A DNA stretch of 64,000 nt from NCBI GenBank assembly GCA_963978895.1, contig OZ022245.1, forward strand, positions 4,740,509 to 4,804,508. The letters run 5' to 3'. Each line of letters starts with the position of its first letter. Positions within the stretch are counted from its first letter, which is position 1. The position numbers and the translations under genes were made by a program. The stretch is from Erpobdella octoculata. Its lineage: Eukaryota; Annelida; Clitellata; Hirudinida; Erpobdellidae. Of this stretch, positions 53,733 to 64,000 are shown in pieces. The notes beneath the pieces are model-generated. The model was not told where the DNA came from. It searched no databases and was given only the letters and a program-made list of their open reading frames with translations.

Positions 53733-56700
53733 ATACTACTAATAATAATAATATTTATTATTTAATGCTATTACTATATATATATAATTTTATAATAACA
53801 GTAATAATAACACAGTGCGGCATATCGCACAATAAAAACATGTTTTTTCAATACATGAAAGTTTCAACATACTGTACAGATGTGTAGTAGCTGTTGTAAT
53901 AAACAACATACTACGTCATTTAGTCACCACTCCCCCTCCCTTCCTTCCTCCGTTACTTCCTCGCGTATGAGGTGCACTGACACCTGCTGTGTCTACCTTT
54001 TGCTATTTGTTTACTCATTCATTGTGAGCGCTCTTCTTGAGTAACCATAGCTACTGCATTGTTTCTGCTGTTATTGTTTTAGTAACGAGATTTTCCCAAA
54101 TGTTTGTGCGTTTACTATTTTTGTGCATGCATGGAAAAGTTTACTTTCATTTTCTAAAAAAATGAAAATTTAACCACGTCATCCACAGATTTTTAGAATT
54201 CACTATTTTTTCAGGAAAGTGTTATATTAATATTAATGTTATATGTTACTCATGTTATATTAATATTAATGTTATATGTTACTCATGTTATATTAATATT
54301 AATGTTATATGTTACTCATGTTATATTAATATTAATGTTTTATGTTACTCATGTTATATTAATATTAACCCGTTTTAGACCATCATACGTTTTACGAACG
54401 CACTTATTTTTGGCGTTGCATAAAATTAAGCTGAAATTTTTTTTCTGTTAAAAGTTTTTATTTATGTTAAGAAAGCTTCAATACACTGTATAAAATTTTT
54501 TAAATAATTTTTTTATTCGTATTAAGTAGTTTAATCTGGGTTAGAATATGAGCATTTTCAAGGTTTTCGACCGATATTACTTTAAAAATTTATTATGCTA
54601 ATTTCATGAGAGTTATCATAACAAAAGTTTGAAATATCGAAAGAGGATGTACTCAAAAGTAAACAGCAACGTTAATTAAATTTTATTGTGTTTACACTAA
54701 CCCACAATCTGAACATGTATGAGTCATGCTCGTTCTACGATCGTTGGGCGTATAGAGTACTTTATGCGAACGAGTCGAAACTAGTTCATTCAGCTTATAG
54801 TTGTGCAGTGGTTGAATTGGTGATAGTGTTTTTTGCAAATTTCATTCTTCGAATGAAATGTTTATAAAGTTTAAAAATGAAAGGCGTCAAAAAGAATGTT
54901 TTTTCACGTTGAAAGAAGCTATGGAACTAATTCTTGATGATGATGATAGCATTGGGGTTGACATACTTGTCATTCTTCCGCCCGGCGCATTATAACACGT
55001 GACTGATGAATAAGCAAATGAAGAAGAAATGTTATTCTTTGTAATATATCCGGGAAGGTAGAAGTTGATTATACTAATGATGGGATGAGATTAGACTGTG
55101 TCGGTTCTTTAGGTGAAAAAATGTAGGTCGCAAATACGGTCAGTTCAATGCCGCGGCAACCAAAACGCCAAAAACGATTGAAATGCACTTGGACCAAAAA
55201 GAGTAATTTGAATAGCCACTTTTAAAAGTCTATATATAACGAGTTTGAAACACCACAATGGTGCTTTGCTTGATAAACCCCATATAGGCTGTTTAGGTTG
55301 TTTTATACCGATGAAATGAATTCATGCACGGTTGAAGAAACAAAACGATAGGGAAGATTCAGCAACTGGCCATGGTCACGATCTGGAAAAGGTGAAAACA
55401 GTAGGTCGCTACAAGCTGGAAAATTGTGGCAAAACACTGTACATGTGGGCCAAGTGCGGCAAACGACTTCATCGGAATTGTTTTGGTGCTTTCCGCACAC
55501 TCCGGTTCTGAAACGACTATCATGAACTGCTTGACTGATTTATTGAATGTTAAATTTTTGGATTTTATTGAACTGTGTTACTGATAAAGTCAGAAATGTG
55601 TTTTTAGCTTTTCTGTTTATAGCCTAAAATTTATATTATAATTGTTTGCGTTGAAAAAAAAAGAAATTGACTTTTAAACATTTTGTCGTTTTCAGTAGTC
55701 TATACGACCACCGTTCGAAAAACGAGCATAGTGAATTTTCAAAGTTTTCTTTCAAATAAAAAATAATTAAAATAAATCTGTTAAAACATAAGCAAGTAAC
55801 TTAGAAATAACAAAAAAAAATAATAGAAATCTAATTAATAAAGTTTTGGACCTAAACGGGTTAATGTTATATGTTACTTCATTTGAATAATAGCTTTTTT
55901 TTTAAAGTTCCTCCCAAGGTCACCAATTTGAATGTCAGACATGGTGAGGGTGATGGAAATATTTATTTCACCTTCACGTTTCGACATCCTCATCATTTTG
56001 AGTTCATTGCTGTATTCCATGTGGTTTGTGGAGATACTTCGTTGGTTAGTTGTCCCCTGTTGTTGTTTGTATTTATTTTATTGAGCGGGTTTTAATTGGT
56101 TGTCAAAGTTCTTCAAATAACAAAATAACTTTAATTAGATTTTAATAAAATAAAAAATTGAAGTGTTTACTAAAGATCAGCGTGTTTCTTTAGCGCTTTA
56201 ATTAAGTTTGTTACAAGAACGAAACTCTTTTGTACAGCGGATATGAATTTTCGAAACATTAAAACTATGATATTCATATCGGTTTGTTGGATATGCTTCT
56301 ACATCTGGAATTACTATCATTTTGGCACCTTTGAACGAAGACTCCTTTCATTTTGGGGTGGCTCAGTCCTTTTAGCAGCAGCTTTGTTTATAAAAGTATT
56401 TTAGGTGCTGTAGTCTGTGCTATAAAAGTCACTCGTCACTACATATAAGATGTAAGAGTTCATTAAGGGTGAACTTTTCAAGGATGACAAGAAGCTGCAT
56501 CTGGGACTGGTTAATCTCTGCTGGGTAACAAATGCTTTTCATGTCATCTTTCATAGAGATCCCCTTCTGGTTGTAGAGTTATCAAAGGTCAAACACACAC
56601 ACCACCTGTTTTGAACTTTATGTATTAGAGTGAATGTACTTGAGGGCAAAAGAAAGAAATTGTTTTCTTAATTACTTAGCATGGTTGTTCAATTATGTCC

Positions 56701-58261
56701 CACGGTTTGTAAAAGATCAAATAGTAGAGGAATGAATGAATAAATGAATGGCAATTAAAGGTATTTAATAAAGTGGTGTTGTATAATCTTGCAAGAACTT
56801 TCAAAAGCTGCTTTTGATCTTTTTTTATGTGATGTTACATAACAACATACAATTGTAATTTGGCTGTTTTTCTTGAATCCAAAATTACATCACTTGCTAC
56901 ATCCACACACCATTGCTTGCTACCTCCACACTGCCCAGCTGTCCACACATTATTTCTTGCTACTTCTACACTGTCCACACATTATTTCTTGCTACCTCCA
57001 CACTGTCCACACATTATTTCTTGCTACTTCTACACTGTCCACACATTATTTCTTGCTACATCCACACTGTCCATACATCTTTTCTTGCTCCCTCCACACT
57101 GTCCACACATTATTTATTGCTACCTCCACACTCTCTACACATCATTTTTCGCTACCTCCACACTGTCCACAAGTCATTGCTTGCTCCCTCCACACTGTCC
57201 AAACATCATTGCTTACCCCACACTGTCCACACTGTCAATTTTTAAATGAATGTTCTCACATTTAACCCCATTGGTTAAATTCTCAAGTGATGAAGAAGTA
57301 ACTTATCATTGTTCAAGTTGTTTTGGTTTATTTTGAGGTGAAAATTTTATGCCGGAAAATTTAAATTGTCACAGCAGTTTTTTAATTATGAAGATAATGG
57401 TGGTAGTGACAATAAAGACAAAGATAATAATTATAGTAATAGTTTTAATAATAATAATAGTAATACTATTATAATAAAGAAAATGTCAAAGTGACATTAA
57501 AAAAGATGAAAAGAAACAATTAGTATAATTATGTATAATTAAGTTTTTTTGGAAATTGGCAATCAATCAAATACTAAATGATTCATATTTTTTTCTTGTG
57601 GGAAATTATTCTAAGGTGTGAATTTTGTTTTGTCTCATCGGTCCGGACAGTGTCCCAGAAATGCTGGGGTGGGGGGGAGGGGTAGATCATTATCGTTCGC
57701 TGGCCAAATATATCTTGAGTTGTCGTTTCTCAGAAGTTGCTTTTGTAGTTTCAATAAAAGTTTGTGAATTGAGCTGAAAACACATCTGATTGGTGGCTTT
57801 GAAGTCCATTAGTGGATTTATGACTTTTCATTTGAGCCCTGCACATGCGGGCCGAAGTCAGCATGGACTGAGCCTAGAATTTTGTGCCTACGAAATGGCC
57901 CGAGTCGGGCCTGTGCAAGTCTCTAATTTCTATGGATCGTCAAATTTTCATCAACGAGCTGACACTAAGATGCTGTTGTTACAAAATGATAACATCTCAA
58001 TGATTGGTCGAATTCGGTATTTCCCGGCCAATGAAGAAGTGATTCAGTTAATTAATCTATACAGTTATATTATTTAACTTTGTAATTAGTTAATTTATAC
58101 AATTATAGTAATTAACTTTGTCAAGTGCTTGAGAAATATTCTTCGGGACAGGTGGGATTTGAAAGGATGTTGTTGTGTGGCAATGCTAAATAACAATCAG
58201 TTGTGTAAACATTCAGCTGAATTTGTTTACAGTATTGTGGTGATCACTATCATTACCATCC

Positions 58262-58335
<74 letters not shown>

Positions 58336-61300
58336 TGTGATCATCATCATCGTGATCATCATCATCATTTATGAATACTTCATAGGGGATGTAACTATGT
58401 TTTCTTTTCAAAATACCAGGAGTTCCAGAAGTTATTAGTAAAAAAGAAGCACCAAGAGTTGATATTGAAGGAGAAAAGCTTGCCTCCGTTCTCCGATTGT
58501 TTTGTTCAAACCACTGTGAGACCTCTTGAGTTTGGAAGATCCAGTGCAGCGAGTGATCGGGTTCAGTTCCGCACAAAAGCTCGAGGTTGGCGTTCTCTTC
58601 TATCATGTAATCTATCTTGTTTAGGCATAATTTTGTTGTTTTTTTGTTCTGGAGCATAATTTTTGAATTAGCTGGGATTAAGTCAGTGAGCTGTTTAAGA
58701 TTAAGATGATCATTTTCGTTGTTGTTGGAATAGTTTGTTTGTATGTAGGAGTTTTGTATTTATTTTAGCGCTTGCACAGAACTTTGCATTGCATTTAATA
58801 AGTAATCATTATTTGAAGTACTAATAAATTTTTTTGGAAATTTAAAAAATTATTTTATTTGGCAGTTCCTTTGAAAAATCCTGATTTGTTCAACTCATCG
58901 TTTGTTATTCGTGAATGTGACAGAGAAAGACGGGAATGCATTGTTGATGTTTACTTTAAGGTTCGTTTTTTTTTATTTCTTTTTGTGGGCATGTATGTGT
59001 TTGTGTGGATGTCTGCTTATTTATGTATTTGCTTATTTATGTATTTGCTTATGTGCGTATTTGTTTGTATGTGTAATTATTCTTAAAATTTTACGTAATG
59101 TCCATTTCTTATGGCTTGTTATGCGGAATTAATATCTCCAATGTTGTGGACCACCTTTTTATTGAGCTGAATTATTTATATTTATTAACAACTACATTAA
59201 TATTTTCAGACTCTCAGCATTAAAGAAGCACAAGGAAATGTGATAGAATACAAAGTCACAATTAAATCATTTGAAACGAATTCTAATTTATCATCAACAA
59301 AGCAACATCCACAACAAATTTTATATTACGAAAATGATAAAGGGCTTCCATACATCAGGATCGAGAAATTGAAAATTTTGGGTGGTGTAGATTCAATTAT
59401 TTCTATTGCTATTGAAGCCTCCACATCTGCAGGATATAATGATGAAATTGATCCAAGTGAAGTGTGGATAAAAAATATTGAAGATATTTTTTCATCTTTT
59501 CACGAGCCAGTCCCATTGGCTGTTGTTTCCTTAAGTGACGAAAAAGCCGATGTCGTGTGCCTGTCGAATCTGGATGACGTTGAAGTCGTAATTGTGTGGT
59601 GTCGATACAACAGGAGTGCTAAAAATTGCATGGTTGGCTTGTGAAAAATTTAAAATTATATCGTATCTTATTATTATTGATTAAAGTTTAATATATTGTA
59701 TTATTCCATCTTTCAATTAATAAAGCAGTTAAAGTGCCATTCAGCGACACACCCTAACAGAGTTTAATTATGTCTAACAAAAAAATAATTACTCAGCATA
59801 GATTACTGTAATCTGTAATATTATTCCTAGATTTTAAGTGGGATCATCATGAAAATATTAATAATTACAAGCAGGGTATATTTTGTATTTGTTTAGGGAA
59901 ACTACGGATGGCACGAGTTGAGTCGTTCCCAGCAATATTACAATTTTACGATTCCGAATAAAGAAAGCACATCATTGCTCGACTACAATTTTGGATTGTA
60001 CCGATCGGATTGGAAGAGGAAAGAAATAAGATGGATCGAACCTCCGTGTTTGTATTTTTCAAATGCTCGTAAGTTTGGAAAAATTTTCTTACAAACTTTG
60101 AAACCTGGCTAGCTTGCTGGCTCTGTTAACATTTTTAAATTTTTTTACCGAGTTTATGGTTTGTATTTACTTTCATATTAAATTATGTTTTATTCAGAAA
60201 GTACAACAGTAAAGTTGGCATAATTATCTTGACTGTATAAATATTTTTTTAAATTTAAGTTAACCTAATGTTTTCTATTTCAATTATTGTATTGTTATGT
60301 GATAATTTTTTAACCTATAACAGATAAAAATTTTATAGATACAGTATAATCTCGCTATAACGTACCCTGGATATAACGTACACTTGGATATAACGTACCT
60401 ATATTTTGGTCCATGTTATTTCACCCCGGCTATAATGTATTCAGACGTAACATACATTTGGCTATAAGGTACTAAAATTTGGGTCCTAATTACAATATTT
60501 ACTATGTATATAACTGATTATTTAACCCATTTACAAAGTATGCTCGGCATAATAAAGGTTTATTTCGACCGTAGGAAAAAACAAAGTGACACTCAAGTTA
60601 TTGATCATCTGGTATCCTAATTTCCAGAATAAGTTTTTGACGCTTTCTTGCATTTTTTAGCCAGCATAGCGTTGTTGACTGTCAGCACGTGTTTGAAACA
60701 GAAAAAAATTTCCAGCTCGTGTTTTGGTGCATTTTTGGAAACTTTGGCCGGAAAATAAACTCGAAAACTATTACCTTGGAGAGTTTGGGTTTTTTGCATT
60801 AGGTTTGTGCCAAAAAGTAACTTCGGAGGCAATTAGCTTAATTGCTCTTAAAAAATAAAAAAAGTAATGAGCTTGAATAATAAATTTGTTTAAATTTTTA
60901 AATAAAGTTTTTCAGTTATATTGAACTTGAAAAAATCTATGATTTGCTGAAATTACTAATCCGCCTCACAAAAATTCGCTAACTCAAGGACTTTTGTATT
61001 TTTTAACATGTATCGTAAAGATAAAGCAATCACTCTAAAAATAAAAAAAGATATGAGCAGTTAGGAAATGAAAAATAGCATAACCACAAGTTAAAATTCC
61101 TTGGCCATAAGTCTCAGTAAATCTAAATCTAAACACAATTTGAACACAAAGAGAAAAGTGGAGCCATAAAACCACTTTAGGTGCTAAGAAGATCGGATCA
61201 TCAACTTATCAACATCATGAAGACACTCTATTTAAATGTTTGTCCCAAGTTAGATCACAAAGCATCCCAGTCAGTGAACCACTAGTCAGAAAAAAACTGG

Positions 61301-62319
61301 AGAAAGTGACATAAACTGCACTTTTTACTGGCTTACTGATGTTACATGTTCATTGTAATTTGTTTGCCCCAATAAACTTGTTGATTTTTCTCCATACCCT
61401 GGATATAATGGACATTGAATATAACGTATCCATTTTTTGGGATAACTTGAGGTATGTTATTGCGGGATTATACTGTATATATTTTTTAATTATATAAAAT
61501 TCTCTAAATATGTTTCATTAAGTATTCATAAATTAATAATTTTTTTTAAATAGAACATTCCGATGTGGTGATTACATTGAACGAGAGAAAAAGCAATGAA
61601 ACACGTATAGTTTTCGACATTCCACGGATCGAGTGCATCAATTCGAATAAATTGAATTTCTGGAAATTTTATATCGTCCAATTGTTTCAAAATGGTCGTC
61701 GGTGTGAGTTTTGATCGTTGCTTGTTTTCGGGTTTTTTTATTGTTTCAAAAATTTATAAAAAGAAATAAAATTTTTAAATTGTTTTTTTTTTAAATTGTG
61801 AAATTCAAATTGTTCTTAGTAAACCGGGGTTTTTTATACGTGAATTTGTTTAATTGTACATTGATGTTTAATCTTATTTGTCATAATTACTTTTGCTAGG
61901 CAGTTTTCTTTTTGTATTGACTAACTTAATTAGTTTTGAAATTATTTCTGATCACAATCAAATAATATAATAAATAAGTATTAAAATTTTTAATATAGGC
62001 AAAATATCGAAATTAAATAATATAAATTAAATATATCACTTATTTTATTTTGTAATTTTATCAATAAATTATTATAATAATATTCGTTGATACATTTTCA
62101 ACTAGTATTGTCGCAAGAGAAGGATTTCACAATTGATGAAATCGTGTTTGATGACTTGAAACACGGTGAACAATACAACTTACTCATCCAAGCCCATGAT
62201 TGGTCCCTTAAAACGGTCAAGAATTTTCGACACAAGTTCAGAGTTGGAGACGCAGGGAAAATCTCTAACATTCCGGTCATTCTTGTTTTGATGATTTCAA
62301 TACTTGCTTTTGTTATATG
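48486..62319 (+). CDS. Class I cytokine receptor, gp130/Domeless-like (cytoplasmic end not in window)
   Basis: Type I membrane receptor predicted to signal through JAK/STAT. Eleven phase-compatible exons: 48486-48552, 48801-49115, 49467-49593, 52001-52185, 55908-56044, 58420-58585, 58866-58960, 59210-59632, 59897-60068, 61554-61703 and 62106-62319 (683 codons plus 2 nt). The order is: signal peptide (MNFFTVLYLVVFQF); Ig-like domain ~23-127 (NCSID...ELICYIS); cytokine-receptor domain 1 (QCFVTHWHELACNFRL, two Cys spaced as in the family); linker DIILPPKVTNLNV; domain 2 ending RPLEFGRSSAASDRVQFRTK, where SSAAS sits at the WSXWS position; then three FN3 domains (VPLKNPDLF...VIEYKVTIKSF; VVIVWCRYNRS...FGLYRSDW; ITLNERK...YNLLIQAHDWS). 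The membrane segment is VILVLMISILAFVIW. The layout is that of gp130 (Ig, CHR, three FN3). Splice sites at 58585 and 61703 have alternatives. Confidence 0.87.
49679..49714. repeat. (AT)n microsatellite
   Basis: AT repeat in receptor intron 3. Confidence 0.95.
50099..50289. mobile_element. pogo/mariner-like MITE
   Basis: The left end CAGGTGATGTCC and the reverse complement of the right end, CAGTAAATGTCCGGAAGAGC, are similar. Both sides are flanked by TA, the Tc1/mariner target. In receptor intron 3. Confidence 0.55.
51012..51114. repeat. (ATAC)n microsatellite
   Basis: About 26 uninterrupted ATAC units. Confidence 0.97.
52304..52386. repeat. (ACT)n microsatellite, left of the R2-like fragment
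   Basis: About 27 ACT units ending exactly where the retrotransposon 3' region begins. Confidence 0.97.
52387..53610 (-). pseudogene. R2-superclade non-LTR retrotransposon, 5'-truncated (zinc knuckle and endonuclease domain)
   Basis: The open frame 53609-52590 (339 aa) starts after the reverse transcriptase core (HAPLRSGGLGILQL, ILRRKRLNSLL). It has a CCHC knuckle with C-x3-C-x7-H-x4-C spacing (CDAGCRIPESLGHMIQIC) and a PD-(D/E)xK endonuclease motif (RIPDLCAWKDDQYFVCDVSV). This knuckle-plus-restriction-like-endonuclease order defines the R2/R4/Hero/NeSL group. The region 52387-52589 is its presumptive 3' UTR, containing a CCCACGTGGG palindrome and AATAAATG near the 3' end. It lies antisense in receptor intron 4. 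The frame is still open, so it is recent, but it lacks reverse transcriptase. Confidence 0.88.
53611..53732. repeat. (ACT)n microsatellite, right of the R2-like fragment
   Basis: About 40 ACT/TAC units with two ATT variants near the left end; it abuts the truncated 5' end of the retrotransposon. Confidence 0.97.
54225..54368. repeat. 34-bp tandem repeat split by a transposon
   Basis: Four units of ATGTTATATGTTACTCATG plus TTATATTAATATTA. The array ends at TTAA (54365-54368) and its next unit resumes at 55861. Confidence 0.9.
54369..55860 (+). mobile_element. piggyBac-like element, internally deleted
   Basis: The left end is CCCGTTTTAGACC; the right end, reverse-complemented, is CCCGTTTAGGTCC. 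It is flanked by TTAA on both sides. Near 54930 an acidic piggyBac-like N-terminus is readable (DDDDSIGVD, ILPP). Near 55440 there is a Cys-rich C-terminal finger (CGKTLYMWAKCGKRLHRNCF). The catalytic DDD core is missing. In receptor intron 4. Confidence 0.8.
56885..57240. repeat. ~33-bp minisatellite (CTACCTCCACACTGTCCACA)
   Basis: About ten units of TTGCTACCTCCACACTGTCC plus ACACATTATTTC with point variants, in receptor intron 5. It yields long spurious open frames in all plus frames. Confidence 0.95.
57834..57935. mobile_element. ~100-bp GGGCC-type MITE
   Basis: The ends AGCCCTGCACATGCGGGCC and, reverse-complemented, AGACTTGCACAGGCCCGACT are similar inverted repeats. I could not settle the target duplication. 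Confidence 0.45.
58258..58373. repeat. (CAC)n(CAT)n triplet repeat
   Basis: Four CAC then about 22 CAT units and variants, 47 bp upstream of the receptor exon at 58420. It gives poly-His and poly-Asp frames. Confidence 0.95.
60342..61475. mobile_element. pogo/Tigger-like transposon relic
   Basis: It starts CAGTATAATCTCGCTATAAC and ends (reverse complement) CAGTATAATCCCGCAATAAC, flanked by TA on both sides. Subterminal repeats of GGATATAACGTAC occur near both ends. The 1.1-kb interior has no intact transposase. In receptor intron 9. Confidence 0.8.
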
Positions 62320-62340
62320 GTAAGAGTTTTGAGATTATTC

Positions 62341-62346
<6 letters not shown>

Positions 62347-62414
<68 letters not shown>
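62347..62414. repeat. (AT)n microsatellite
   Basis: AT repeat 27 bp after the last receptor exon seen. Confidence 0.97.
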
Positions 62415-62417
<3 letters not shown>

Positions 62418-63135
62418 GTATTTCCTTGAATATAAGACCTACCTAGAAAGTAAGAGTACCAAGATTTGTCATGGAGATTTCAATATAAGACCTACTTCAA
62501 TTAGTCCAATCCACAGAAACTAGAATATTCAAGCTTGTAAAGGTGGTTGTCCATCATTAATTTAGCCTTATTTTCTCACACGTTTGATGTTTTAGCATCA
62601 AACTATTATTAAAAATTGTGTTTAAATTAAATAAAACGGTTATTTTATGGAGATGAAACGTGTTACAAAAGTATGTTTACGGTCAACTCGTGTTTGACAA
62701 AGTTGAAAGAAAACACTGCGGGTATCTCTTTGGTATAGACATGCTTCATTATAGAGCAGTTCATAAGCATGTTTTTAATTATATGTTTGCATATTAGAAA
62801 GTTAAATATTGAATTAAGTCATTAGCAGTGTTCACGTGGACTGTATGTTTTTAAGTGTACATCTAATCTGTTCTTCCTTGATACTTTATTTCAAAAGTTG
62901 TTTTTTTGTTATTTCATATCTAATTTTTCTTATGAGTTAGCTGTTTTTTTTTTCATAAACAGGGGCTTCTATCCCATATAAGCGGGAACGCTGCTGGGTC
63001 CTGGAAAAAACAGGGGGGAAGAAAAAAAAAAGGGGGTAAGGAAAACGTTTAAAAATTCATCCGTTTAAAAATTTAGATTGAGCCTAAAGTTTTGCAGCAT
63101 CACTTATTCAAGATTGTGTCAATAAATTTAATAAA
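62415..63135. other. Spacer with a transposon scrap
   Basis: Starts with CCGTATTTCCTTGAATATAA and a second ATATAAGACCTAC unit, which look like terminal repeats of a DNA transposon. No receptor cytoplasmic exon found here. Confidence 0.45.
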
Positions 63136-63957
63136 ATGAGAGACCATGCCGACATGGGCTGGAACAAACTGATTACTGAAGCAAATCAGTTTGCAGTTGA
63201 CCATTTCATTGAGCCAAACTTCCCCGTTAAACGCCAAAAAAGAACAAAACTAATGCCGGGAGAAGTGACTCGAGATGAAAGACTTCAAAACCCGGAAAAA
63301 GCTTTTAAAGTAAATACCTACATAACAGCACTAGTATGTGTTCAGAGTAAGTTTAGAAAAAGGTTTACTCACAAGGCCATTGATGTTTTGTGCAAAGTTC
63401 AGTTTTTTACGCCTCGTTTTTTGCTATCCAGCCTGCCAGACATTCAAAGTGTAAATATTGAAAAACTGTGCCATTTTTAAGAGCTCAATGCAATTAATGT
63501 TGCGAAAGAATTGACAGAGTTTAGACCAGTTTTTCAAAAACTACACACGATTATATGCGTAAATGATCTGATGTCCGGCACACGTTCGATGTAGAATGAA
63601 AGTGAAAATGAAGATGAAGGTGACGATATTGAAACCGATAGCAAGGTTAATAATTGTAAAAAATGGGCCGAAAAAGTTTTGTCTTAGAGCGCTTCAGGAA
63701 TTGTCTGGATTTCCCGCATTGGACATGTTGTACAAAATATTTGTGTCACTTGCAATTACAAGCGCTAGTGCTGAGAGAGCGATGAGCAGGGTTCAACTCA
63801 TTAAGAATAGGTTAAGGACCTCAATGTTGGATGATTAATTCTCTTCATTATTAATACTTGCCTCAGAAAAAGACATCTTGGAACAAATTCCTGTAGATAA
63901 ACTCATTGATAGATTTGCTGCAACCTCAAAATCGCTACAGAAACTTTTAATTAAATA
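63136..63957 (+). pseudogene. hAT transposase, ZMYM1-like, broken
   Basis: The frame at 63136-63480 reads LMPGEVTRDERLQNPEKAF and FKVNTYITALVCVQSKFRKR, the middle region of TTF/ZMYM-type hAT transposases. After stops and a shift, the C-terminal dimerisation domain follows (LSGFPALDMLYKIFVSLAIT, SASAERAMSRVQLIKNRLRT). A TAA then interrupts a conserved tail (ILEQIPVDKLIDRFAATS). At least three lesions. It belongs to a different subfamily from the copy at 41487. Confidence 0.85.
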
Positions 63958-64000
63958 AACTTGGATTTGGATTTATAGTTTTAAATGAATTTTTTAATAT

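Noticed and set aside
56860..57265. Open frames of ~110-130 aa in all three plus frames
   Set aside because: A ~33-bp tandem repeat with a unit near a multiple of three leaves every frame open; no domain and repeat-driven composition.
58129..58374. Frame ending in poly-His
   Set aside because: (CAT)n microsatellite; no upstream coding support.
58253..58657. Antisense open frame with an Ig-like look (ANLELLCGTEPDHSLHWIFQ) next to a poly-Asp run
   Set aside because: The plus strand of the same stretch carries the receptor exon 58420-58585 (RPLEFGRSSAASDRVQFRTK), which fits in phase with its neighbours. The minus frame has no supporting exons.

Overview
This window is animal nuclear DNA. It has spliced genes with GT/AG introns, very AT-rich introns, long (AT)n and other microsatellites, Helitrons, hAT, piggyBac-like and pogo-like elements, and non-LTR retrotransposon fragments. 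The gene set (CNG channel, seven-repeat protocadherin, jouberin/AHI1, secreted lipase, gp130/Domeless-type cytokine receptor) points to a bilaterian invertebrate. A lophotrochozoan such as an annelid or mollusc is my best guess, at low confidence.

Layout. 1-1.6 kb: the 3' end of a cyclic-nucleotide-gated channel gene (+). 2.4-10.9 kb: a complete protocadherin gene (-), 13 exons and 1437 aa when spliced by eye, with seven cadherin repeats. 10.9-14.9 kb: non-coding DNA, a GA microsatellite and a Helitron. 14.9-15.7 kb: an intronless IWS1-like gene (-). 15.8-18.0 kb: AT arrays and Helitron pieces, with an inverted Helitron dimer and a local duplication. 18.15 kb: a tRNA-Leu(UAG)-like gene. 19 kb: a LINE fragment. 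21.05-21.7 kb: an intronless five-finger C2H2 gene (+). 22.6-27.5 kb: nested DNA transposons and Helitrons. 28.1-38.5 kb: AHI1/jouberin (+), 26 exons placed. 40.3-47.2 kb: a complete 310-aa lipase gene (+) with a hAT element inside intron 3. 48.5-62.3 kb: a class I cytokine receptor (+), 11 exons, read from signal peptide to membrane anchor; its cytoplasmic part is not in the window. Its introns hold an R2-superclade retrotransposon fragment, a piggyBac-like element and pogo-like elements. 63.1-64 kb: a broken hAT transposase.

The exon models were joined by hand from acceptor and donor dinucleotides and reading phase. Every junction listed is phase-compatible, and the totals come out as whole codons, or with the expected partial codon at an incomplete end. 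The genes do not form an operon or an obvious pathway. The most interesting locus is the cytokine receptor. Its Ig + two-domain cytokine-receptor module + three FN3 + membrane-segment layout matches vertebrate gp130, but it is so divergent that no single open reading frame reveals it.
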